The notes: generated from the letters alone by a model not told the origin. DNA of 64,000 nt from Tubulanus polymorphus (GCF_964204645.1 NC_134027.1:26648485-26712484); one strand, 5' to 3'; shown: positions 1 to 49,086, counted from the stretch's first letter. A program made the numbers and translations.

Positions 1-1355
1 TTGACAGGCGTATCCAACTTGAGTTTCAGCACCGCAAAATACAGACATCATTCCACCAGCTACCGCTTCAGATGCCGCCTGCATCTGCTCGCCGCGAAGT
101 TTCACAATATTCAAAGCTGCAAGAATTCATTTTGAAAACATAGAAATGCAATGACCAATAGCGAGAGACGATAGGGGATTTAAATCCATGTAAGGAGGAG
201 GGTCAAATATTGGCTACTTCTCCCTACATACATAATGCTCACACACAACAATATTCAAATCCAAGAAATTCAAGAAAATGATTTGGTCATCCTCCAAATC
301 AGATATATCGCAAAGAGTACAAGTTTCATCTATTATCAAATAGATTCATCCTCTACCCGCTTTTCATCATGGAGGGGACAGAAAGATGAGGAATATATGG
401 CCTATGAATGTCCCATGGGGTAAAATGAGGTATGTTCTGCAGAATCAAGCGCAATATCACAGAAACACTAAGTTTCATCCATCATTAAATGGACTTTATT
501 ATAGATGAACCCTACACTTGGAGCTTTTCATCAAAAGGGGGACAAAAGGGGTGGTATGTTGAAAATATGGTATATGATAAATCTATGAATACAAACCATC
601 TTCGAATTCGAGCATTCCACTGAATACTAAAGCTGCATATTCACCGACACTGAATCCAGCAGTCGCGACGCATTTATCAATCACCTGAAATAACACCAGA
701 TATATCAGAAACAGTTCACACATTTACTAACTTCAAATTCAAGCCTTAAACTTACCGAGGGCAAATCATCTCTCAACTTCTCCAACGCAGCCAAAGACGT
801 AACGAAAACTGCAGGTTGACAGAATTCCGTTTTATCAAGTTTCTCTTTCGGTCCATTCAAACACAAGTTCAATAAATCGTACCCCAATATTTCGCTTGAG
901 AGTTCGTATAACTTTTTAACATTCGGATATTGTAACAGTTTTTTACCCATACCGACAAACTGACTTCCTTGACCGGGAAACAGTAAAATAGAAGTATCTT
1001 TTGGATCGGCTCTGGGTCTATACGCGTATCTCTGCTGTAAGCGCTGTTTTTTTCTTCTCGCGAAATCAGACAGGAAATCATCTCGATTTTGGGGATCATC
1101 AGTTTCTACACTATAATCATTATTGGTATTCATTAAGTTTAAAATGTCTTCACTATTTTCATTGGGCGCGCGTTCAGTCTGGCGTTCTTGTTGTTCTACT
1201 TGTTGGTAGCGTCCGGTTCCGGCTCTTCGCCGCAAATCGCGGTTTTGTTGTAAAACGACACAAGATTGCCATAATTTACCACATATCACCGCAGGAACGC
1301 CTTGGCTGGCACTGCATGCTCCCCGTCCACACAAAAGTTCTCTTAATCTTATCAT
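1..1355 (-). CDS. MCAT: Mitochondrial malonyl-CoA:ACP transacylase, 5' part (3 exons seen)
   Basis: Exons on the minus strand are 1355-756, 684-597 and 116-1; the gene continues past the left edge. The enzyme moves malonyl groups from CoA to mitochondrial acyl carrier protein for type II fatty-acid synthesis. Exon 1 encodes a basic, Arg-rich N-terminus (about 60 residues) that fits a mitochondrial presequence, an acidic Asn/Asp-rich linker, then the transacylase start with the conserved LLFPGQGSQFVGMG motif near residue 125. Exon 2 carries the nucleophile elbow GFSVGEYAALVF, whose Ser is the catalytic GxSxG residue. Exon 3 continues with the helix around EQMQAASEAV. The frame joins cleanly: phase 0 after exon 1, phase 1 after exon 2. 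The catalytic His and C-terminus lie outside the window. The start ATG at 1355 is the first in frame before the presequence. The gene is divergent from MCM4. The family assignment is secure. Confidence 0.93.
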
Positions 1356-2072
1356 CGGGTAACCCTGAATCTTATTTTTGTCGTTAAAAAAGTCGAAAAT
1401 TGTCCATTTGATTTAAATCATGGGCGCAGCCATATTGAAAGTAGGTGGCGCTCGAACTGGATTACATGATTTGGATATTTTTGGAGTTATCCCCAAATCC
1501 AATAATGGGTAGCTGCCGCCATATGGATGCCCTGATGTGGATATTCTCGGAGCTACCCATTTCTCGATCCGCTAGGTTGCTATACTGGCGCGCTGGCGCT
1601 TCAATTTTCAATTTTCTATATTGATTCCACTCCACCTCTATCTTATAATCATCAAACTCTCATCTCAAGCTCAACGGACGCCGACTAATAGTGTCCGATA
1701 CTGTGTTGTGTTATACATTATTGAGGTGAGTGCAGAAAAAATATGCCGCAAAAAAGGCAAAAGACAAAAAGTTGAAGTATGCTTGAGAGAGAGACTAGAG
1801 CCTGCTGTGCTGGTTTTCGATTTTGTAATGATGATGGACAGACACAGCTCTCGACTCTCAAGTCAAGTAGTAGTAGTAGACAGACTACCAGTCTAAGACC
1901 AAGGCCTATATCTTGCGGACCCCTGATTGGGCTGAAAGAAAGTCAAGAGAGCAAAGAATGAAAGATGGTGTCCATCCTTGATCCTCCAATCGCCAATCGG
2001 CTTAATAGAGAGTTGACTAATTTTAGTAGTGGGTGATCTGTAGTAATAAATAAATTGTAGGGTTGTTGAATA
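1356..2072. promoter_or_regulatory. Divergent MCAT/MCM4 upstream region
   Basis: This 717-bp stretch lies between the two divergent start codons and must hold both 5' UTRs and promoters. No TATA box is obvious. A GC-rich core at about 1585-1602 (tggcgcgctggcgctt) contains two GGCGC cores like E2F half sites. GCCATATT-type (YY1-like) words occur near 1430 and 1518. Two similar segments, around 1470-1512 and 1525-1560, share the words gatttggatattt / gatgtggatattc and gagttatccccaaa / gagctacccatt, so part of it is a diverged tandem duplication. No coding exon is seen here. The promoter role is inferred from position only. Confidence 0.5.
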
Positions 2073-9647
<7,575 letters not shown>

Positions 9648-9956
9648 CTTCTCAAATTCCCCACGTCCTGTTCTCTCTGCATTTTGTATGAAATTTACGC
9701 GTCTTGATAAAAGCATTTTCTACTTATTCGTTTATGAGAAAATACATTTCTTATATGATATTGTAAAGAACTTCTTGTATGTCTATTCAATTCCTGTAGT
9801 GGCAAGTGAGTTCAATGTGTTCAAAGTTCAAAGTGAGTGTGTTAACTGTGTCAAGGTGATGTGGTTCACTTCCCTTAAAAACCGGTTTTGAGATAAAGTT
9901 TATCAAAGTTCAAATTAGTAGTCTATTATACTCCTGAGTGAGAAGACGGTTTGAAA
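9648..9956. other. MCM4-EBP intergenic spacer
   Basis: Only 309 bp separate the MCM4 stop from the EBP start on the same strand. I find no canonical AATAAA or ATTAAA here, only GATAAA-type words. No exon or RNA gene is visible. Confidence 0.6.
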
Positions 9957-11083
9957 ATGGCAATTGCTCATCCATTTAAACCTAGTTCGCTGAATATACC
10001 TCATTACAAACCAAACACTTTAACTCAGCTTGAAATATTGGTGGGTTTTTTTGTTTGTGTATTTGTAATATTAGTTGGAACAGTATTTTTAAGTCGAAGG
10101 TTTGCTAAGCGTAGATTATCTACTGGTCAGTTGCTCACTGTTTGCTGGTTCACCGTCTGCGGGTTCATTCATATCATACTTGAAGGATATTTTGGTTTGT
10201 TCAATAAAACGCTCGCTGGTAGCCAATGCACTCTGGCCCAAATTTGTAAGTATCATCGTGAAATAACAGAGGATATTCGGTAGACTCTGGTTACCTCATT
10301 CTCTGAACTCTGGTCTGATTCTCTTTGAGGCAAGTGAATTAAATTCCTAAGCAGTCACTAGTTATCAGAGGCAAGCAGAGCCTATTGTATAGCCTACAGA
10401 GGCCAGTTGCTCAATAAAAGTTGATTAAAGATAAATTGCAGCTGATTGAAAACGATCATAGTAACAAAGAAGTTTTAACTGTCACTATGTCAAGTATCCA
10501 CGTTAACTCCAACCAACTTTTGTGCAACTGCAGGCCCCCGGCACAGTATATAAAATTAATGTATATTGATATTTATTTTAATATTATTTATACAGGGAAG
10601 GAGTATGCTATTTCTGATAGTCGATATGTCATGTAAGTATTTCGTCATAATTTTATCGATTAATTTTTCCGATATATAATTCATTTCATGTACGATCTAT
10701 TTACTTGTGGTTCTAGTTCCGATGGAATGGTCGTATCAATCGAGTCGTTTACCGCGTTCGTCGAGGGACCGTTTTGTTTTGTCACCGCGGTGATGTATAT
10801 TCGCAATAACCCGTGGAGATATTCCGTTCAACTCGCCGTATCGCTCGGACAACTGTACGGAACTATTTTATACTTCGTTGTTGAATATCTCGACGGATTT
10901 CAACACGGAATTTTGTGGCATCCCGTATATTTCTGGTTTTATTTCGTGTTTATGAATATCTGGTGGTTTATTGTGCCTCTCATTCTTTCTGTTCAATCTA
11001 TGCGTCAGTTGAGTTCGGCTCAGAAGTTGTACGATAACAAACAAATTAAACCGGTAGCTTTGAAAAATAAAAAGAAGAAATAA
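9957..11083 (+). CDS. EBP: Sterol delta8-delta7 isomerase (emopamil-binding protein)
   Basis: Exons 9957-10245, 10596-10632 and 10717-11083 give 230 aa, the length I recall for human EBP. The enzyme shifts the C8=C9 double bond of sterol intermediates to C7=C8 in the ER membrane during cholesterol synthesis. Five hydrophobic segments are visible (about 25-45, 58-80, 115-135, 150-168, 178-200). The catalytic His72 and Glu76 sit in GFIHIILEGYFG. WKEYAISDSRY spans the exon 1-2-3 joins, and the DGFQH...HPVYFWFYFVFMN signature precedes a Lys-rich C-terminus that fits ER retention (KKKK end). Exon 2 is only 37 nt. The ATG at 9957 is used; the codon before it is TTG AAA. It lies just downstream of MCM4 on the same strand, with no functional link expected. 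Confidence 0.95.
10400..10537. mobile_element. Short foldback element, GGCCAGTTGCTCA family, copy 2 (EBP intron 1)
   Basis: The left end ggccagttgctcaataaaag matches the family start, and the right end tttgtgcaactgcaggccc is its inverted partner. Compare 4870-4980. Confidence 0.5.
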
Positions 11084-11688
11084 GAAAACTATGTTTAAAT
11101 CAATACAGTATTGTAGCAGTTTGAACTTTATAGTGGAGAAACTCTGTAATTTTTTATAGTTCAATCATAATACCAGATGATCTCGCGCCCCTAGCAAAAA
11201 ATGGAGTGAAGTTTTTTTTTAAATAACCAGTATTCTTGCAGGCACCATTTATAGTAAATTAGAAATATGTGGCAATATTTGTTGATTAAAATTTTGACTG
11301 GGCCATGGATATCTCTTTAAAAGAAAGGTCATTTATTCTTAATCTACTATCAATCATTTCCATGGAAGTTGTCTCAATTCTATAATTATATAATATGTAA
11401 TATTATTTCATAAACAGTTTGATTTGTATGATTAATAAATATTTTGAAATATTTCAATGAAAAAAGAACCAGAGTGTTTGATTTATTTTTATCGAGACTG
11501 GATGGTGGCGCCATTTATGACTTTGCGGAGAAGGGTTCCGAGGTCATGTGATCAAAACATGGTTGACAGCCAGCGACCAGGAAGTGAAACCCATACATGG
11601 ATTTATAGTGAATATAGTTGGTTTTTCCGATAATCGTGAAAGGAATAGGATTCACATTTGCAGTTTGGGTCGATGAAATTAAGGGAAA
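11084..11688. other. EBP 3' UTR and DOCK 5' region
   Basis: AT-rich sequence without a gene. A poly(A) signal candidate for EBP is at 11434-11439. From about 11500 the sequence becomes GC-richer and leads into the DOCK start at 11689, so the DOCK promoter and 5' UTR probably lie here. Confidence 0.5.
11434..11439 (+). terminator. Candidate AATAAA poly(A) signal for EBP
   Basis: AATAAA within attaataaatatttt, about 350 bp past the EBP stop, followed by a T-rich stretch. It is the only canonical hexamer seen before the next gene. Confidence 0.45.
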
Positions 11689-41958
<30,270 letters not shown>

Positions 41959-42952
41959 TATCTACGTTCGTTTATGCACGTTTTTAGATTCGAATTAACT
42001 GGTCACAATAGAAACTGTTAAACTGGCTTAAGTCATCATAGTTGGGAAGATCTTTATGTTGACAACTTACACTTTGTAAATTGTTTTGGAAATTTAAATT
42101 GATACAACTTGAGTAATGTGATAACTTCTAGCTGTATTGGCAATAAAAATTGGGACTCCAAAATAGAAATGACTTATGTGACCTCTTATGAAAACTTACG
42201 CTTTCGAAAATTGTATTGCAAATATAGATTTAGGCGAAAGAATACAGATGACTTTAGTAATGTGCAGACTTATCTGATGATGACTTAAGTAAGTTTGACT
42301 ATATCTGGTAAAACTGAGATAATCATATTATTTGAATGTGAATTATGATATGTACATTTTGTATAAAACTTTGTCGTCTCATCTGTTGTTGATATTACGT
42401 ATTACACCAGAAATTAATGAAATTGTTTATATATGAAATGAATGATATATGGTGCTAATGATGAATATATCTGTTTAAATTTATCTCTTGTTTTTTTTTT
42501 CATGTGTCAAAAGCGTTTGACATTTATATTTCATGTATTTTCTACGTTTAGAACAAGGTTTATCTTAATTAGCATAATAATTAATTGTAGATCGTTTGTA
42601 CGTTAATACGTTTATAATATTTTGTATGATATTTTCATTGATAATCATGCGTTGAAATCATATTGATTATGTATTAATCTCCGCACTCATATGAATATAA
42701 TGTGTGTTGTGTACGTTAAATGTTCAATATGTAACTGTTTTATAACGTCAAATTTCAACTATTTACTTTAATAGATTCTATTATCATGAATTACGAATTT
42801 AAACGTTATATATCGAAGTTAATTTTTAATAGAAGTATTTTATGTGTAATTTCTGGATTAGAGTCAAAGTTTATTATACGTTAATTCACCTCAGATTATC
42901 ACGGATAAATTCAATCACATTTTGCTCAAAATTTGAATTAGGCTACATTCAA

Positions 42953-43042
42953 GGAACCCAGTTCCACAGTTCTGAGTTTAGATTTAACTCGACATTTGAC
43001 TGATATGATTAATTTCAACTCTAACTGTGGAACTGGATCCAG
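42953..43042. mobile_element. GTTCCACAGTT-family foldback element
   Basis: ggaacccagttccacagttc pairs with aactgtggaactggatccag across 90 bp. Confidence 0.7.
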
Positions 43043-44116
43043 TAGTATAGATTAAGCTATATTGTTACTTTTTGCAATGTGCTTAACTATAATGGGTTAA
43101 AAAGCCACGAAAGAATATTCAATCTATTTTGTACTATCACTATATACGGACAAAACCTGTAATAACTTCCCGTAAACCATCTGTAAATAAGAATTCAAAT
43201 ACAAGTTATGTTTCACTGGTGATTTTCTTGATTCACCCTAAAATTCCAATCGTTCACGACCAACAATCTGTATATTCTATGATATTTCATTATCACTTAT
43301 GGTATTTTTGAAACGGTTAAGATTTCTTAACTTATTTCGTAATAAAAAGAAATCATTTAAGAAAGGAAAGATTCTTTTAGTTTTTTTTTTGGAATTTTCT
43401 GAAAATTCAAGCTCCACTGTAACGGAGGAGGGACAATCGACATCCTCGTGAGTAACTGCCCAATAACTCCAACAGAAATAGAATTCCCGAACTCCAGTGA
43501 AGAAATCCTTCCAGTGACCACCGACACCATCCTCGAGAAAATTCACTGAATAACCATTCAATTAATATTCATCTTTTTACTTATTTTAAAAATTTGTTTA
43601 TTTACGAAGTCAAGTCATTCTTATAACACAGTATATCCACACTTGGAATGAAATGCAATCAAATCTTCAATGAAATCATTTAAACCTCTACGACCACAAC
43701 TGATATGACTTACTGTAGACTTACTGTAGACTCTTATGTTTATAGTGTAATAATTTCAGTATTCAATGAAACATATTCAATCCTCTATTTTAACTATTAC
43801 AATAATAACAACCACTTTACTTATTGAATTCTTATAACAGAAATCTATATATGAAGCTACATTTATTTATATGACTAGAACCAAACTTATGGCTAAACAA
43901 AAACGACACGTTGTTTCTTGTAGACGGCCGGGTCTTTTTCTAAACTGCGATAAAATTTGTAATCAGTTCATTTCGTAAACTGCCAGGTCTGTTATTGTTA
44001 GCTTAATCATTTTAGAAGAAAGTAATGTACAGGGTAGATAGGCGCCCGGCCGGGTCAACTTTTAAGATCCACGGAAATGAGAAACAAAGTATCAACTTTT
44101 AGCCTAGCGTTGATAC

Positions 44117-44225
44117 GGACCCAGTTCCACAGTTCTGAATTAGAATTAACTCTGAGTTAAAGTTAGTTCATTTTCAATGAGTTAACTTAGAGTTAAATCT
44201 TAACTCACAACTGTGGAACTGGACC
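44117..44225. mobile_element. GTTCCACAGTT-family foldback element, best-preserved copy
   Basis: ggacccagttccacagttct at the left and ctcacaactgtggaactgga at the right. The interior alternates gagttaa and ttaactc, so the whole unit is close to one imperfect palindrome of 109 bp. Confidence 0.75.
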
Positions 44226-44404
44226 GTGAATTTAATTCATCCAGCACACAATGCTCAAAATCCCTCAACATCAACTGGGATTTACTCGACTTAAGTCTGT
44301 AACTTTAACAACGACTTTCAATTCTGTGATTCTCAACTCACGACGCAATAAGATTCACTAACATAGCAGCTGTTCCTGTAGGCTTCGTGGTTCCAATCCA
44401 TATA

Positions 44405-44660
44405 CAGGGTCCGATCTAAGGAATGAAAGCCACTTGCCCAAGGGCAAGCATATCTGAAATTTTGCTTGCCCCCTCCAAAAGCTACTTGCCCTACTCAGGC
44501 AGTCCGATTGGTGGCACTATCATCTGTTGTATCAAGTTGGAAAGAAGCTTTGAGACATAAAATTGCACTAGACTTGGGACAAGTGATAATGATAACCTAC
44601 TTGCCCTGATGAGAATATACTTGTCCCGGGCAATCGGACAAGTGCTTAGATCTGACCCTG
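44405..44660. mobile_element. MITE-like element, CAGGGTCCGATCTAAG ends
   Basis: Left end cagggtccgatctaaggaat and right end gcttagatctgaccctg are inverted over about 16 bp. Inside, acttgccc/gggcaag words repeat. Length 256 bp, similar to the 254-bp element at 58675-58928 with CAGGCGTGGATCCAG ends. hAT-like MITEs often have CAGGG-type ends, but the class is a guess. Confidence 0.65.
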
Positions 44661-44843
44661 ATATAGACTGCCTATAAATGAACCAAAACCTACTCGAGAC
44701 CGCAGAATTGTCAATTCACGACCACCCAAATATTGAACTTTCATCGAAAATGCAATCATTATGAAACAAACTCATACATCATTCATCACTCATATATAAA
44801 TAACATTCATACTGTATTCACACATTCAGATCTAACAGTAATA

Positions 44844-47800
44844 TTAATTATGTTTCACAGATATAAGTATTATAATTAATAATATAATCGTCACTGCTAA
44901 TCCTAATATACACAACATTTTTCGATTCTTTTTCTGATATTTTTCCGCTTTTTGTAACTGTTGCAGCCCGGATTCGACTGTCGATTGCGTTTGTTCTAAA
45001 TTGAAATCGATACGATCGAGAATCGTCCCCTGAAATCAAAAATACACAAAGAAATCTATTTAAAAGATAAATTATCAGGGGCGGATCTAGGGTTTGATTC
45101 AGGGAGTGGCGTACTCATCTTAATGTACCATAATTAAATGGGCACCCAGAGAGAAAACTCGTCAGAACACTCAGATTTACTCATTTTTTGGCAATACAGA
45201 GAAGAAGTTTTTGAATTTAAACTATTTTAGGTATCAATTTAATATTTTTCATCTTCGCATAAAACTTCAGGGGCCGGTTGCATAGTCATGGCTTAGACTT
45301 AAGACCAGTCTAAGACCAACTTAGTTCTATAACCAATCTAACAACTTAAGACCAATCTTAAGATTTAAGACCACTTTCGGACTTAAGTCACGACTGTGCA
45401 ACTGGACCCTGGGCAAATCGACATTCCTAGGGGGAATCAGTACCCCTTGCGATTATGACTTTTTGTGACTTTTTTCAGCGACTTACTTGATCAACGACCA
45501 TCGAAGCGAGATCTTTAAATATCTCATTCAGGTCGTGTATTGATCGTACGATCTGAGCTATTTCCTTTTCTCGTTGTTGAACCATTATTGAATTATCTTC
45601 GACTATTCGTAGTTGTACATCTGTAAAACCCTTTAAAAACAAAACAACAACATATTTCATAATTCAGCAGAGAGATGTAGTGGATGAGTAGTTCAAGTCT
45701 CAGTGAGTTAAGGGTTTATTCGTTCAAATTCTAGTGGAATCAGTACAGTCTCAGTTCTTCTCTGGTCCCTCTCCCCTTCACAGGAAAAAGAAACCTCAAA
45801 CCTACTTATAATGCCACGAGTGGGATGCATGCGATCGAGGGGAACCGGCTTTTGATATGGTACTCAAGTGGATTGAGGGATGATAATTACCCGATCATAA
45901 ACTTCATCTTCTGCCGTCGTTTGTTCGTCCATGAATGTCATATCAGTTTGAAAGTATCTATTTGAACGTTCCTCTCGGTTTTTCAATTCTGTAAAACAGT
46001 AATTCAATACAAACACTCTCAATATAGTAACGAGACAAACTCCTCGCTGGTCCATAATCACTACATACTTTTCAGATAGTTCGACTGTCCTTGTCGGAAC
46101 GTAGTTGATAATTCCGTTAAAGTCCGCGCTAGCGCATTCGTTATATTGTTAGTAACTTTTTGTTCCTGTATCGTAGCGTGGCGCCCCTTAGCGACTATTT
46201 GCTGAACTAATCTCTGACATCTCGAAAACATCTGAAATACAAAAACAATCATCAGATTGTGTATAATTCAGAGTTAGAACTGACTAAAAAATGTGAAACT
46301 AAGACTTCGTTAATTTAACCTGTGTTATTTCTCTAGTTTGAATTTCAATAGCGTGTTCTTCGTCAACGCTGTCGTCCAACGTCGGACGATTCATATGTTT
46401 GTCGTGAAGTGTCGATAATTCTTTCCCTGAAATAAACATATTATTATTATTATTATCACTAGTGTATCTATCAAATTTATAGTGCCTGTATCAACACCTG
46501 GGCTAGGTTTCATAGACGCGGAAGAAAAATAGTCCCTGGGAATATTTTGAAATTTCGTCAGTTATAACCAAGGTTTCTCATTGTTACTATGGTGGTTGTC
46601 GCCCAGATTGAGGATTTACCCCTAGGATAACTTTTATACTCGGTCTATGAAACCGGACCATGATGTGAAAAAAGACACATGTGTGTGTATACCAGATTTG
46701 TGTTTTTAGACGTCTTCTGAAGATCTGATAGACTGTCTGATGCCCTAATGTCTATTTATTAATGGATGAGACCTGTTTTTCTGGGATATTTTGCTTACTT
46801 TTTGGGGTACATACCTCATTTATGTCTTAACAGAATGCCAAAAATCGCGGACAACAACTGAATATCCGATATATTTCCAGTTCTGTACCAATTAGATGGA
46901 TTGGCAAAAAGACTCCTTAAGTCCAGTTGAATGAGAGAGAAAATCCCCCATTTTGTGAAATTTCTTGGATTTGAACATTGTTACCATGCCTACGCCACCC
47001 TGATTTATAGTTGTTGAGACCCCACAAGAAAAATAACTTCATTTTGTAGGCATGGTGACAATGTAAAAATTCAAGAAATTTCACAAAATGGAGGATTTTC
47101 TCTCTCATTCAACTGGACTTAAGGAGTCTTTTTGCCAATCCATCTAATTGGTACGGAACTGGAAATATATCGGATATTCAGTTGTTGTCCGCGATTTTTG
47201 GCATTCTGTTAAGACATAAATGAGGTATGTACCCCAAAAAGTGAGCAAAATATCCCAGAAAAACAGGTCTCATCAATTAATCAATAGACATTAGTATTCA
47301 ATATACACTGAGGAGGAAACTTTTTACTTACATTTTTGTTTAATTCTTGACACTTCGTATTGTACTTCTTCGACCCCATCAATCCTTCAATAAAAGTAGA
47401 TTGTAAAAGTTTATACCGAAATTTTCAACGCAACACAATCGGATCATTGATTTCGAAACGGATCATACCATTCGGGAGGTAATTTATTCGTCGGGGAGTT
47501 ATTACTGAGTCCTAATTCAACGTCTCTCGAAGAATGTGAAACTAGAGCCGTCCTATCATCGCTGTATGTCTGAAATAGAACAAACATCACCTAAACTCAA
47601 ACATGGCCAACTCAGACTAACCGGGCCAAAAAACAAGGAAATGATCTTCTGACTTGCGCCGATCTTTAAATTAACTCGGACTTCGCTCAAGACTCGGGAC
47701 TTATTTTTTTCTGGCCCCAGTTTATCCGAGTTAGGTATGGTAGAACTGAAAATATTCAATCTGGAATTAACCGATTTTATAAACATCAAGGATAGAAAAC

Positions 47801-48590
47801 GGAATAAACTAAAACTAGACAGAGAACCCAGATCCGAAAGACACAGCAATTTATTGTGAAAACCAGGCTAAAACTAACAAAGTTACGATCAATTAAAGCA
47901 AACAAATTACTAAGACACAGGGTCTGACACTCATTGGTCCGCTCTCAATGACCGGTCCAGTCTCAGTGACCGGGATAGTGGTCCATGAAAGTGGTCAAAT
48001 TTATTATCAATTGAAACAAGCCCTTCTAAGAGAAGGCCTGACGCGAGTTTTTTTTCCCCAGGGTCCAGTATCCAGGTACAATCTAAGGAAACTGGTACCT
48101 CGGTTAAGGATATTGAATTGGTGTAAAAAAAATCCGGCATCAGGTCCCGCGTGTAAAAAGGGTAAGACCGCAGCTAAGGTGGTAAGGGGCAAAAAGGGAC
48201 GTAAAATGTCCGAGGATGTCTATGCAGTTTAACTCTCTCTACCCAACAAGCAGTCTCAAAATTGGTAACACACACATGCAGCAGTGTTCTCTATCATCAC
48301 GACGAGAAGCAGGATAGCGAAACTTAAATTCGTTGCAACCAAACGACGACAGCAAACATCAGAGAAGAGCTGATTCACACGCACGGAACGCACGCACTCA
48401 CCGCCAGTAGTGACTGCTGAGGAGAGCCGCAGGAACCACCGGAATCTGCAGCAGGATCAGCAGGATGATGATGCAGATGAGTTGATGATGCAGGGAGTTT
48501 GCTACTCACTTGTTCTGAGAATATATGCCGATTTTGCATGGCATTATTCCTCATCAAGATGAACACCTCTGTTAGACTTCTAGTTGCCAT
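44844..48590 (-). CDS. STX16: Syntaxin-16 (Qa-SNARE)
   Basis: Coding exons on the minus strand: 48590-48402, 47569-47469, 47384-47332, 46426-46320, 46231-46069, 45988-45891, 45630-45487, 45029-44844 (346 aa). It is the target-side Qa-SNARE for endosome to trans-Golgi transport. The N-terminus [20 protein letters not shown] matches the conserved syntaxin-16 start that binds VPS45. Then come the helical Habc region with [10 protein letters not shown] and [14 protein letters not shown], the linker LKNREERS, the SNARE helix with zero-layer Gln in [12 protein letters not shown] (about Gln285), and a C-terminal membrane anchor (about 323-342) followed by a four-residue tail. Phases close at all seven introns. 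The exon 3 to 4 join yields a Trp before KELST where I recall Met in human. Exon 1 has a His/Ser/Gly-rich insert after residue 35. It is divergent from RNF123. Confidence 0.95.
45270..45410. mobile_element. Foldback element, GGGGCCGGTTGCATAGTCAT family (STX16 intron 7)
   Basis: Left ggggccggttgcatagtcat and right acgactgtgcaactggaccc are inverted. The interior holds the ttagacttaagacc and tctaacaacttaag words that are tandemly expanded at 16409-16921. Just upstream, caggggcggatctaggg at 45076 is the start of another element with no clear end. Confidence 0.7.
45679..45850 (+). mobile_element. tRNA-derived SINE, older copy 2 (STX16 intron 6, opposite strand)
   Basis: gtagtggatgagtagttcaa matches the A-box area and gggtttattcgttcaaattc the B-box area of the copy at 26103, followed by the same body words ttcttctctggtccctctcc and acttataatgcc. 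It is clearly more degraded. Confidence 0.55.
46499..46661. mobile_element. Foldback element, GGTTTCATAGAC family, copy 1 (STX16 intron 4)
   Basis: gggctaggtttcatagacgc pairs with ggtctatgaaaccggacc; the body includes ccctgggaatattttgaaat. Its second copy, at 56988-57257, has another element inserted in it. Confidence 0.7.
46745..47294. mobile_element. 550-bp near-perfect hairpin (foldback element) in STX16 intron 3
   Basis: Arms 46745-46993 and 47046-47294 (249 bp each) are inverted copies differing at only scattered sites, with a 52-bp loop. Outer ends: taatgtctatt / aatagacatta; inner ends catgcctac / gtaggcatg. The spliced gene lies on both sides, so the hairpin would be transcribed within the STX16 pre-mRNA. 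Open frames inside are by-products of the repeat. Confidence 0.88.
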
Positions 48591-49086
48591 TATTTAGGGT
48601 TTTTTCGAGCAGAAATTCATGAAATTTGAAGATTTTAGTAGCACCGGAAGTGTTTATTAATGACAGCCAATTCAATTCAATTTGACCTTTATTGGCCCTT
48701 AACTAGGACATAATTTTGAGATATTTTTCGTAAATCTAAATAAGTAGATTAAGAAATTGAATTGAAAATACTAAGGAAAATTTAACATAGAATTGATTTG
48801 CATTCCAAAATTTAGAATAATGAAAAGAAATCATCTGAAAAGTTTAAGTGCAAAGATTTTTCTAAATAGCAAATATTTTGACAATTGATAATTAATTAGT
48901 TTTTGAATGATAAGATTTGCTTTGATCTCGCACTATTCAAGCATATCAGTACATCATTTGATACAATAAATAATTTGTAATTCACGTCGTTTCAGTTACG
49001 GATTTTTATTTTCTAGATCATAACAATATGGCGACCTCCATGAAAATAATTTTTTTCTAAAAATCGTCGGTAGATCTTCAATAAAA
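48591..49086. promoter_or_regulatory. Divergent STX16/RNF123 upstream region
   Basis: 496 bp between start codons of divergent genes; AT-rich, no TATA box at a clear distance. An acaatatggcgacctccatg word near 49024 (ATGGCG core) is compatible with a YY1-type site, but this is weak. A shared bidirectional promoter is inferred from spacing. Confidence 0.45.

Larger units (their letters stand above)
41959..44843. other. DOCK 3' UTR and intergenic region up to STX16
   Basis: Convergent ends of DOCK and STX16. Candidate poly(A) signals: AATAAA at 42142-42147 (plus) and, on the minus strand, complement of TTTATT at 43862-43867. Diverged duplicate segments at about 42055-42165 and 42180-42275 share the word acttac(a/g)ctttg/c. 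It also holds three mobile-element copies listed separately. No gene is seen. Confidence 0.6.

Noticed and set aside
1001-1387. Plus-strand open frame of 128 codons
   Set aside because: It is the antisense shadow of MCAT exon 1, which carries conserved transacylase motifs.
46917-47108. Small minus-strand protein inside the STX16 intron
   Set aside because: The frame runs through the loop and both arms of the hairpin; it is a by-product of the inverted repeat.
47046-47294. Hairpin as a microRNA precursor
   Set aside because: Arms of 249 bp are far longer than a miRNA hairpin; a long dsRNA or siRNA source is more plausible.
47948-48232. Possible gene on the plus strand within STX16 intron 1
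   Set aside because: Open for about 94 codons but without homology, splice context or conserved composition. The STX16 exons on both sides account for the locus.
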